A DNA stretch of 14,482 nt from an uncultured Collinsella sp. (GTDB taxonomy: Bacteria; Actinomycetota; Coriobacteriia; Coriobacteriales; Coriobacteriaceae), in assembly GCA_905208975.1 (NCBI GenBank), contig CAJLRE010000048.1:1-14482 (forward strand). Direction: 5' to 3'. The notes under the pieces were generated by a model. That model made no database searches. It saw only the letters and a program-made list of their open reading frames with translations, and had not been told where the DNA came from. This document shows positions 1 through 6,670 of this stretch, piece by piece. The translations under genes and the position numbers were made by a program. Position 1 is the first letter of the stretch. Each line of letters begins with the position of its first letter.

Positions 1-1055
1 CGTTTTGCGCCCTCACCTTCCACCAGGGCCGCGTGTTGCAGATGCGCAGCCACGATTCGATCATGCGCGAGGCCGAGCTGCTCACGCGTGATCCCGAGTT
101 TAAGGGCTACATCAACGACGTGGGCGGACCGACGGCTAACTTTAGCCGCCCGGCCTGTGACAAGCAGCTCAAGCACGGCGTGTGCAAGAACAAGCGCTGC
201 CTGTGGCCGAGCGTATGCAAAAACATGGTGGTCGACGAGAGCGGCTACACGCAGCTGCTGCGCGACCTGCGCCAGCTGCCGGGCGTCAAAAAGGTCTTCG
301 TCCGCAGCGGCATCCGTTTTGACTACACCATGGCAGATGCCTCGGACGAGTTTTTGCGCGAGCTGCTGGAACACCATGTCTCGGGCCAGCTGCGCGTAGC
401 GCCCGAGCATGTGAGCGACGCGGTGCTCTCTGTGATGGGCAAGCCGAGCCGCGCCGTCTACGACGCGTTCTGCCGTAAATTTGAACGCCTGAACCGCGAA
501 TACGGACTCAAGCAGTACGTGGTGCCATACCTAATCTCGAGCCACCCCGGCTCGACGATGAAGGAAGCCGTAGACCTTGCCGAGGCCGTGCGCGACATGG
601 GCTACATGCCCGAGCAGGTGCAGGACTTCTACCCCACACCGTCCACCATGTCGACGTGCATGTACTACACCGGCGTGGACCCACGCACCATGGAGCCGAT
701 CTATGTAGCTCGCGACCCGCACGAGAAGGCCATGCAGCGCGCGCTCATCCAGTATCGCAAACCCGAGAACTACAAGCTGGTGCGCGAGGCGCTGGAAAAA
801 GCCGGGCGTCGTGACCTGATCGGCTACACCAAGCATTGCCTGATTCGCCCCGTGCCGCCGCGCCCAGGCGAGACATCGGCCAGCGGCGGACACGGCACCG
901 GCAAGAAGGGCGGCAAACCGCACGGTGGTGCTGGCGGCAAGGGACCCAAAGGCAGCAAGGGGCACGGCGGCATGTCGCGTGCACAGAACACTGCCGGGCG
1001 TAATCGCGCGGCCCAGGGGCGTCAGGGCGCCAACGGAGGCGGGCGTCGCAACTAG
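1..1055 (+). CDS. ygiQ: YgiQ-family radical SAM protein, C-terminal part (5' end outside window)
   Basis: The reading frame is open from the first base (first full codon at 3) and has no start in the window. The visible protein begins FCALTFHQGR, which is the end of the radical SAM cysteine motif. The cysteine at codon 6-8 should be the last ligand of the SAM-binding [4Fe-4S] cluster. The following RSHDSIMREAE, the cysteine-rich stretch CDKQLKHGVCKNKRCLWPSVC, the RVAPEHVSDAVL segment, VPYLISSHPGST and the QVQDFYPTPSTMSTCMYYTG block are characteristic of the YgiQ family, whose substrate is not established. From about position 870 the protein becomes a disordered Gly/Lys/Arg-rich tail of about 60 residues, which is an unusual addition. 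The gene converges on the CPBP gene, with overlapping stops. Family assignment is firm; function is unknown. Confidence 0.93.
   Translation, partial: FCALTFHQGRVLQMRSHDSIMREAELLTRDPEFKGYINDVGGPTANFSRPACDKQLKHGVCKNKRCLWPSVCKNMVVDESGYTQLLRDLRQLPGVKKVFVRSGIRFDYTMADASDEFLRELLEHHVSGQLRVAPEHVSDAVLSVMGKPSRAVYDAFCRKFERLNREYGLKQYVVPYLISSHPGSTMKEAVDLAEAVRDMGYMPEQVQDFYPTPSTMSTCMYYTGVDPRTMEPIYVARDPHEKAMQRALIQYRKPENYKLVREALEKAGRRDLIGYTKHCLIRPVPPRPGETSASGGHGTGKKGGKPHGGAGGKGPKGSKGHGGMSRAQNTAGRNRAAQGRQGANGGGRRN
1052..1055. other. Overlapping convergent stop codons in a CTAG palindrome
   Basis: The TAG at 1053-1055 ends the plus-strand YgiQ gene. The TAG read on the minus strand at 1054-1052 ends the CPBP gene. 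The two genes therefore share a four-base palindrome, with no room for a terminator between them. Readthrough in either direction would give antisense RNA to the neighbour. Confidence 0.95.
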
Positions 1056-1963
1056 GGCAGCGGCGCGCTCGCTGCGCCCATCCCACACGCGTGGCGCAGC
1101 GAGCGCATAGCCTCAACGAGGATGACGCCGGCGATAGCGACCGTGATTACCACGTCGAGCGGTGTGTTCACAAACCACAACAGACCCATCAGGTACGACC
1201 CGGCGTTAAAGGCAAAGTGCAGCAGGATCGTGTAGCGGAGCTTTCCGGTGGTCACGAGCACCCAGCCAAAGATGAGGCCGGCGGCACCCGCATAGCAGCC
1301 CTGCACCCAGTTCATGTGCATAAAACCGAAGATTGCCGCCTGCAGCACAATCGCCGCGGCGATACCCCACGTGCTTGGTGCCGCCCAGGGCACCATGGCG
1401 CCGTCCTGCGCGCTCGCACGACGCCTGCGCTTCCAAAGCGGGCGGCACTGCGGATTAAACGCTCGTAGCGAAAACTCAAAAACAATGCCGCGCACCAGCA
1501 ACTCCTCGCAAAACGGAGCGCCGAGCACCGTGGTCAGGACGGCAAGAAGGTTGGTATCGCCCAAGCCTGTTTCCTCGACGAGCTCGCTATAGTCCGCCGC
1601 AACCTCGGGCAGCAGCGACAGCACGCCGTCGCATAGGTAGCTAATGACCACCTGCATGGATAGGCCGATCACGACAACGCATGCGATGCGCTTCCATGCA
1701 GCATTTGCTCCCCCGCCGAGCGGGCGTTCACCTTGCCGGCGCGCCATGAAGGAGCGGGGCCACAGATAGCGCCACCACAGCAGCGCCATCAAAAACGACG
1801 CCGTCTGAGCGGCGGCCTGAAACCATTGAATATCGAGATTGTCGATCGGGAAACCCGTCAGTGCCGACACGATGTCCAGCGCGGAGAACAAAACAATGCT
1901 CAGGGCAATATCGGCAGCGACGACACCAAAACAGGCAAGCGCCCAAACCAGCGCATTGAGCAT
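1052..1963 (-). CDS. CPBP-family intramembrane metalloprotease (CAAX/bacteriocin-processing type)
   Basis: The predicted protein has 303 residues and several hydrophobic membrane segments. It carries the three conserved CPBP/Abi motifs: EExxxR (E153, E154, R158 in the CEELLVRG segment), FxxxH (F212, H216 in FGFMHMN) and HxxxN (H249, N253 in HFAFN). These are the predicted active-site and metal-binding residues of an intramembrane endopeptidase. Family members process prenylated proteins or peptides or confer bacteriocin immunity; the substrate here is unknown. The ATG at 1963 is preferred because GAGGAGG lies five bases upstream on the minus strand. The frame extends further upstream, but that stretch is low-quality sequence overlapping the antitoxin gene in another frame. 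The stop TAG lies in a CTAG palindrome shared with the convergent YgiQ gene. The gene starts 34 bases after the antitoxin stop and may be cotranscribed with it. Confidence 0.9.
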   Translation of the reverse strand: MLNALVWALACFGVVAADIALSIVLFSALDIVSALTGFPIDNLDIQWFQAAAQTASFLMALLWWRYLWPRSFMARRQGERPLGGGANAAWKRIACVVVIGLSMQVVISYLCDGVLSLLPEVAADYSELVEETGLGDTNLLAVLTTVLGAPFCEELLVRGIVFEFSLRAFNPQCRPLWKRRRRASAQDGAMVPWAAPSTWGIAAAIVLQAAIFGFMHMNWVQGCYAGAAGLIFGWVLVTTGKLRYTILLHFAFNAGSYLMGLLWFVNTPLDVVITVAIAGVILVEAMRSLRHACGMGAASAPLP

Positions 1964-1982
1964 GCCAACCTCCTCAAAACCC

Positions 1983-1999
1983 GGCACTTGGGGACAGTC
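1983..1999. repeat. Copy 1 of a dispersed short repeat (core GGCACTTGGGGAC)
   Basis: The sequence GGCACTTGGGGACAGTC shares its first 13 bases exactly with 13460-13472 near the other end of the window. Both copies lie outside or at the edge of coding sequence. This copy covers part of the antitoxin stop codon (1998-2000) and fills the gap before the CPBP ribosome binding site. It may belong to a dispersed REP-like family; the other genomic copies cannot be seen from here. Confidence 0.55.
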
Positions 2000-2201
2000 A
2001 TTGTTGATGAGAATCGGGCGCAGCGCCAAAAGCCCCGTTGGGCGAAATGTCGAACGGGAAGGTGCCGCAGCGATTGAACGCGGCGATAAACATGCGGATG
2101 GCGTTGGACGGCGTGGTGCCCACGAGCTGGGTTGCCGCCGCGAAGGCCGCCTTTTCCTCGGGCAAGACCTTCGCGACAACCGGGGTCATGTGTTCTGCCA
2201 T
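1998..2201 (-). CDS. RelB/DinJ-family antitoxin-like protein, short and orphan
   Basis: The predicted protein has 67 residues. Residues 6-51 (TPVVAKVLPEEKAAF through IRMFIAAF to FPFDI) resemble the ribbon-helix-helix DNA-binding and dimerisation part of DinJ/RelB antitoxins, including the typical segment ending in a PFD-like motif. The start at 2201 is supported by AAGGA about six bases upstream. DinJ proteins usually have about 85 residues, and their C-terminal part binds the YafQ/RelE toxin. Here that part is short (NGAFGAAPDSHQQ), and no toxin gene follows; the next gene is the CPBP protease. The stop codon overlaps a dispersed repeat, so the original 3' end may have been lost. It could still act as a DNA-binding autorepressor or an anti-addiction remnant. 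Family assignment is moderate; loss of the toxin is an inference. Confidence 0.72.
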   Translation of the reverse strand: MAEHMTPVVAKVLPEEKAAFAAATQLVGTTPSNAIRMFIAAFNRCGTFPFDISPNGAFGAAPDSHQQ

Positions 2202-2315
2202 GGCGCTTCCTTTTTGAAACGACGGTGGTGCGGATAGATGCGGGCCACGCGGCTGGGCGACGGGCTGTGAAGGCAACCCGATTGGCCCGCATCTGGAGTG
2301 TGTTTCTACGGCGTT

Positions 2316-2360
2316 GGTATTACTTGGTATTCCTAAGTATTACCCCGCAGATAGAATACC
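2316..2360. promoter_or_regulatory. Cluster of GGTATT/AATACC boxes, candidate antitoxin operator
   Basis: The 216-base gap between the ABC gene and the antitoxin holds an AT-rich patch unlike the surrounding GC-rich DNA. GGTATTACTT (2316-2325) faces AAGTATTACC (2335-2344), giving ten-base arms with one mismatch. A second GGTATTC (2326-2332) faces GAATACC (2354-2360). Repeated short inverted boxes just upstream of a ribbon-helix-helix antitoxin are typical of its autoregulatory operator. A TAATAC at 2342-2337 (minus strand) could be a -10 box, but no good -35 is seen. No hairpin terminator for the upstream ABC operon is seen in this gap. Confidence 0.45.
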
Positions 2361-2417
2361 ATACCCGACCCCATGGGGACGGAGAAAAAACGGATCATTT
2401 TGTTGCTGAGTAAGTAT

Positions 2418-3794
2418 TTAGAGCGTGATGATATCCGAGATATTGAGGGCCTGAGCGTCGACGGCATCGTGCGTGGCAAGCAACAGCATGCGACCGTCGA
2501 GCAAGTCGAGCACGACCTCGGCGCATGCGTCGCGTGCAGCGGTATCTAGACCGGTAAAGGGCTCGTCCAGAATCACCGCGTCGCCTGGGCACAGCAGGGC
2601 TCGAGCGATCTCGACGCGACGGCGCTGCCCGCCCGAAAGCTCGGCCACGCGAGCATGTACATCGACCCCCGGCACCAGCAGGCGCAACAGGGCTGCAGCA
2701 CTCGAGGCATCCACGCGCGCGTCGGCGCACACCAGCACGTTATCCAGGGCAGAGATGTCCTCGACCAGGCACACATCCTGAAACACCATGGAGCACGGCG
2801 CGCACTCCCCCGCCGCAAGGGCAAGGAGCGTCGACTTGCCCGCACCCGAGGCGCCCATCACACAGATACGCCCAGACGCGGGCACGTTGAGCACCAGTCC
2901 GGCGAGCGCCGGCGCCCAGGGCGCGCGATCGCCCACGGCAAGCGCAAGCTCCGCTGAAGTGCCATCGCTCGCAGCTCCCGCACGCCCACGCAATCCATGC
3001 CCATGCGCCCGCACGGCCGCGCCCCACGCCACGGGTCCCGAAACCCGCAGCAGCCACACCAGCACGCGCTCACACGCCCACGAGGCGGCAACGACCAGCA
3101 TGGTCCACGCCAGCAGGTCGGCCGTCTCAATCAAAAGCTTTGCCTGATAGATGCGCTCACCCACGGTGCCCACCGCCATGCCGATAAGCTCGGCTGCCAC
3201 GCCGGCCTTCCAGCTCATACCAATCACGGCACGGGCGCACGAAAGCACAAACGGCAGGACTTCGCGCCAGGTATGGGCGCAAAACAGTCGCCAGCCCCGC
3301 ACGCCATGCAGGCGAAACATCTGCTCCTGTGGCTCATCCGTTTGCGTCAAACCCTCGACCAGCGAGAAATACACGCCCGGCAGTGCCATCAAAAAGACCG
3401 CTGCAATGCTCACGCGCGCCGACCCCAACCAAATGAGCAACAGGACCACCACGCAGGCAACCGGTGTCGCCTTCACAAACGACAGCGCCGGAGCCACCAG
3501 GCGCGCAAACGCACGCGAACGTGACGAAATCCCGGCAAGCACGCCACCACACACCGCGGCAAGCGCCAGCCCGCCTAGTATCCGCGCGCCCGAGCCCGCC
3601 AAAATCGCCCAGGTACCGCCATCGCACACCAGGCGCAGCAGCGCCAAGGCAACAGCACCCGGCCCCGGCAAAATCAGCGGCTGCGCCACCAGCGCCGCCA
3701 CCAGCATCCACACGGCAAGCCAAAAGGCGGCGACGGCACCTGCTGCCGCCACCGCCTTCATACGCTCTGTCATTTGTCGAGCAAACGCACGCAC
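2418..3794 (-). CDS. One-piece ABC importer: permease fused to a compact ATPase domain
   Basis: The predicted protein has 458 residues. Residues 1 to about 255 form a membrane permease of the nitrate/sulfonate/taurine (SsuC/TauC) type, with an EAA-like coupling loop near 157-185. Residues from about 282 to 458 form an ATPase: Walker A GASGAGKST (314-322), Q-loop Q339, signature LSGGQ (386-390), Walker B with E411, D-loop GLD, and switch H442. Permease and ATPase are normally separate chains in these importers, so the fusion is unusual. The ATPase is also small, with only 19 residues between the Walker A lysine and the Q-loop glutamine. The GTG start at 3794 follows GGAG by six bases and comes three bases after the stop of the binding protein, so the two are probably made together. 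The transported substrate is unknown. Confidence 0.88.
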   Translation of the reverse strand: MRAFARQMTERMKAVAAAGAVAAFWLAVWMLVAALVAQPLILPGPGAVALALLRLVCDGGTWAILAGSGARILGGLALAAVCGGVLAGISSRSRAFARLVAPALSFVKATPVACVVVLLLIWLGSARVSIAAVFLMALPGVYFSLVEGLTQTDEPQEQMFRLHGVRGWRLFCAHTWREVLPFVLSCARAVIGMSWKAGVAAELIGMAVGTVGERIYQAKLLIETADLLAWTMLVVAASWACERVLVWLLRVSGPVAWGAAVRAHGHGLRGRAGAASDGTSAELALAVGDRAPWAPALAGLVLNVPASGRICVMGASGAGKSTLLALAAGECAPCSMVFQDVCLVEDISALDNVLVCADARVDASSAAALLRLLVPGVDVHARVAELSGGQRRRVEIARALLCPGDAVILDEPFTGLDTAARDACAEVVLDLLDGRMLLLATHDAVDAQALNISDIITL

Positions 3795-3797
3795 GGG

Positions 3798-4856
3798 CTA
3801 CTCCAAGTAGTAGAAATCGTCAGCCGGAAGTTTACCACCCACGGCACTCGCGTCCGCGTCGGCCAGCACCTGCAGGTACCCACCGAGCGCCGCCTTCATG
3901 TCCTTCCCCGTCTGGCACACGAGCATGCACCCGGGAATCGCCTTTTCGGCAATCGCGGCGTTATCCACGATGCCCGCATCGACCACGGCCTGGGCCCAGT
4001 CCGCCGGCGACGCGTTCACGGCCTCAACGCTCGCCGCGTGGCAGCTCAGGAATTCCGCCACGGCCTCGGGATGTTCCTCGGCAAACGTGCGGCGCACCAC
4101 GGTCACGCCCGTCAGCAGGCGCGAACCCGTGTCACCTGCCAGCTCATCCCACACATCGGTCAGACTTACCGGAGCCGACAGCTTGCCTTCGCTCTTGGCG
4201 ATGGCGGCGGTCTTGAACGGCTCGGGCAGCACGCCCACAGCAGACGGATCGGCAAGCAGGGCCGACAGCACCTCGGTGGGCTCGCTCTTAAACTCGAGCG
4301 TCACCTGGCCGGTCAGGCCCGCGCGCTCCAGCAGGTAGTTCATGACGTACTCCGGCGTGGCGCCCTTGCCCGTCATATAGACGGTATGGCCCGCCAGATC
4401 GCCAAACGAGGCCACACTCGCGTCGCCCGTCACAACGTTCAGCACGCCCAGCGTGTTGATGTCGATGACCTGCACAGCGCCCTCGGTCTTGTTGTAGAGC
4501 ACGCTCGCCACGTTGGCGGGCACCAGGGCAATGTCGATATCGCCCTGAATGACCTTGGGCACAATCTCGTCGGCGGCAGTGTTGATCGCAAAGTCGAACT
4601 CATTGTCCGTCTCGCCATCGGCAGCCTGGTCCATAAACTGCACCAAGCCAATCGAGGTCGGGCCCTTGAGCGACGCGACGTGCACCTCGACCGGCTCGGC
4701 AGCGGCACCGTCAGCGGCAGACCCGGCAGCCGAGCCCGCAGCAGACCCCGCCCCCGCAGCTCCGCCGCCGCAGCCCGCGAGCGCAAGCGACAAGGCGCCC
4801 GCGGCGAGCGCCGAGGCAAACCCCCGGCGCGACATTTCAAAATCAAACGCGCGCAT
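3798..4856 (-). CDS. ABC transporter solute-binding lipoprotein (SsuA/NMT1-like)
   Basis: The predicted protein has 352 residues. The N-terminus carries SRRGFAS (residues 9-15), a Tat-like twin-arginine motif, then a hydrophobic stretch and the lipobox LAGC with C29 as the lipidated cysteine. A low-complexity linker of about 25 residues with repeated GSAA units follows. The mature part has the features of type-2 binding proteins for small organic anions or thiamine precursors: an early VASLKGPTSIGLVQFM loop, DIALVPANVASVLYN and GATPEYVMNYLLE. The ATG at 4856 is chosen; it lies two bases after the hydrogenase stop, with GAGGGG eleven bases upstream. An alternative GTG at 4865 and an ATG at 4835 exist. 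The protein should feed the fused permease/ATPase encoded directly downstream. The substrate cannot be deduced. Confidence 0.87.
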   Translation of the reverse strand: MRAFDFEMSRRGFASALAAGALSLALAGCGGGAAGAGSAAGSAAGSAADGAAAEPVEVHVASLKGPTSIGLVQFMDQAADGETDNEFDFAINTAADEIVPKVIQGDIDIALVPANVASVLYNKTEGAVQVIDINTLGVLNVVTGDASVASFGDLAGHTVYMTGKGATPEYVMNYLLERAGLTGQVTLEFKSEPTEVLSALLADPSAVGVLPEPFKTAAIAKSEGKLSAPVSLTDVWDELAGDTGSRLLTGVTVVRRTFAEEHPEAVAEFLSCHAASVEAVNASPADWAQAVVDAGIVDNAAIAEKAIPGCMLVCQTGKDMKAALGGYLQVLADADASAVGGKLPADDFYYLE

Positions 4857-4858
4857 CG

Positions 4859-6670
4859 CTAGCACGTCCCCTCGTTAGGCATCGTCCATGCGTGATGGTC
4901 GGTATGCAGCAACTCCTCGGCCAGCGGTGAGAGCGGCTCGCCCAAAAACTCGCTATAGCACGCCTGGACATCGGGATTCTCGTGCGAGAAGCGAATGTCC
5001 GCAGCGGCATCCAGGCCCCACAGCACCTGGCCGCGCTCAGCTGCCAACTCGCAGCCGTCGTGGATGGGCTGGCCGCCGCCACCGACGCAGCCGCCCGGGC
5101 ACGCCATGACCTCAACGAAGTCATAGCTCACGCGGCCGGCGCGAATCGCGTCGAGCAGACGGGCGGCGTTGCCCAGCCCGTGCGCCACGGCGACGCGCAC
5201 CTTGGTGCCATCGATATCGGCCACGGCTTCCTTCCAGCCGTCCAGGCCGCGCACGTCGGTAAAGAAGTCGGCGTCGGGGTTCTTGCCCGTCACCAGGTAA
5301 TAGGCCGAGCGCACGGCGGCCTCCATCACGCCTCCCGTGGCGCCAAAGATCACGCCCGCGCCCGTGCCGAAGCCCAGCGGCGTATCGAGCGGCTCCTCGG
5401 TAAGCGTGTCGACGCTCACGTGGCTCGCGCGAATCATGCGTACCATCTCGCGCACCGTCAGCGCAACGTCCACATCGGGCGCGCCGCCCTCGCCCACCAT
5501 GCTCGGCAGCGCACACTCGGCCTTCTTGGCCGTGCACGGCATCACGGACACCACGAACAGGCGCTCGGGCTCCACGCCCAACACCTTGGCGTAGTACGTC
5601 TTGGCAATGGCGCCGAACATCTGCTGCGGCGACTTGGACGTGGACAGGCTGTCGACAAACTCCGGATAGCGCGCCTTCACAAAGCGTACCCAGCCCGGGC
5701 AGCAACTCGTGAGCATGGGCCAGCCGCGGCTGTCGCCCTCGCCCTTGGAGGCAGCGCCCAGGCGCTCGAGCAGCTCGGAGCCCTCCTCCATAATGGTGAG
5801 GTCGGCCGAGAAGTCGGTGTCGAACACGTACTCAAAGCCCACGCGGCGCAGCGCGCAAGCCAGGCGTTCGACGGTAGCCTCCTCGCGCGGAATGCCGAGC
5901 TCCTCGCCCCAGGCGCTACGCACGGCCGGCGCAATCTGCACCAGTACGATCTTGTCGGGATCGGCGAGAGCATCGAACACGGTCTCGGTATCGTCACGCT
6001 CGCGCAGGGCGCCCGTCGGGCAATGCGTGATGCACTGACCGCACGCGACGCAATCGGTCTTGCCGATCGGCGCACACCCGCGGGTGCCCACGGCGGTATG
6101 CGTGGCGCGGTTGGTCAGGTCCCAAATCCCTAAGCCCTGCACGCTCTCGCACACCTTGATGCAGCGCATGCATTTGATGCACTTGTCGTTATCGCGGATG
6201 ATGGGGAAATCGAAGTCCCAGCCCTCGCGCGCCAGGCGCTGCTCGTACGGCAGATAGAAAATGCCAAGGTCGTTGGCGATGGTCTGCAGGTTGCAGTTGC
6301 CGCTGCGCACACAGCTCGTACAGCGCGAGTCGTGCTGGGACAGCAGCAGCTGCACGTTGGTGCGACGGGCCTCGCGGGCCTTGGGACTGTTGGTATGGAC
6401 CACCATGCCGTCGAGCACGTAGTTGTTGCAGGCGGCAACCAGCTGGTCGCAGCCCTCGACCTCGACCACGCACACGCGGCAACCGCCGATCTCGTTCAGA
6501 TCGCGCAGGTAGCACAGGGTGGGAATCTGGATGCCGACGGACTTGGCCGCATCCAGGATCGTGGTGTGCTCGGGCACCACGACCTCGCAATTATCGATAG
6601 TGAGCTTGACCATGTTATGCGCTCCGTTTTCGGTGCTGTCGCTGACGGTGGTGTTGTTGGGCTCTACCAT
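4859..6670 (-). CDS. hydA: [FeFe] hydrogenase catalytic subunit (HndD/HydA type)
   Basis: The predicted protein has 603 residues and catalyses reversible H2 oxidation/proton reduction in the cytoplasm. From the N-terminus it has a plant-type [2Fe-2S] domain (C53, C64, C67, C81), a His-Cys3 [4Fe-4S] site (H113, C117, C120, C126) and two ferredoxin-like [4Fe-4S] clusters (C164/167/170/174 and C207/210/213/217). The H-cluster domain has all three signatures: TSCCPGW (C323, the likely proton relay; C324), MPCTAKK (C379) and MACPGGCVGGGGQP (C524, C528). All expected ligands are present, so it should be active if HydEFG maturases are made elsewhere. The ATG at 6670 overlaps the stop of the upstream oxidoreductase (ATGGTAG) and follows GGAGG by eight bases. 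A second possible start (ATG at 6613) also has a GGAG. Electrons probably pass to or from the upstream gene product. Confidence 0.96.
   Translation of the reverse strand: MVEPNNTTVSDSTENGAHNMVKLTIDNCEVVVPEHTTILDAAKSVGIQIPTLCYLRDLNEIGGCRVCVVEVEGCDQLVAACNNYVLDGMVVHTNSPKAREARRTNVQLLLSQHDSRCTSCVRSGNCNLQTIANDLGIFYLPYEQRLAREGWDFDFPIIRDNDKCIKCMRCIKVCESVQGLGIWDLTNRATHTAVGTRGCAPIGKTDCVACGQCITHCPTGALRERDDTETVFDALADPDKIVLVQIAPAVRSAWGEELGIPREEATVERLACALRRVGFEYVFDTDFSADLTIMEEGSELLERLGAASKGEGDSRGWPMLTSCCPGWVRFVKARYPEFVDSLSTSKSPQQMFGAIAKTYYAKVLGVEPERLFVVSVMPCTAKKAECALPSMVGEGGAPDVDVALTVREMVRMIRASHVSVDTLTEEPLDTPLGFGTGAGVIFGATGGVMEAAVRSAYYLVTGKNPDADFFTDVRGLDGWKEAVADIDGTKVRVAVAHGLGNAARLLDAIRAGRVSYDFVEVMACPGGCVGGGGQPIHDGCELAAERGQVLWGLDAAADIRFSHENPDVQACYSEFLGEPLSPLAEELLHTDHHAWTMPNEGTC

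Noticed and set aside
2366..2400. Possible terminator for the hydrogenase/ABC operon at the CCCCATGGGG palindrome.
   Set aside because: The palindrome is only four bases per arm with almost no loop, and the T-run lies before it rather than after it on the minus strand.
4982..6133. A 383-codon plus-strand open frame opposite the hydrogenase gene.
   Set aside because: The opposite strand contains all hydrogenase signature motifs; this frame is a shadow of GC-rich codon use.
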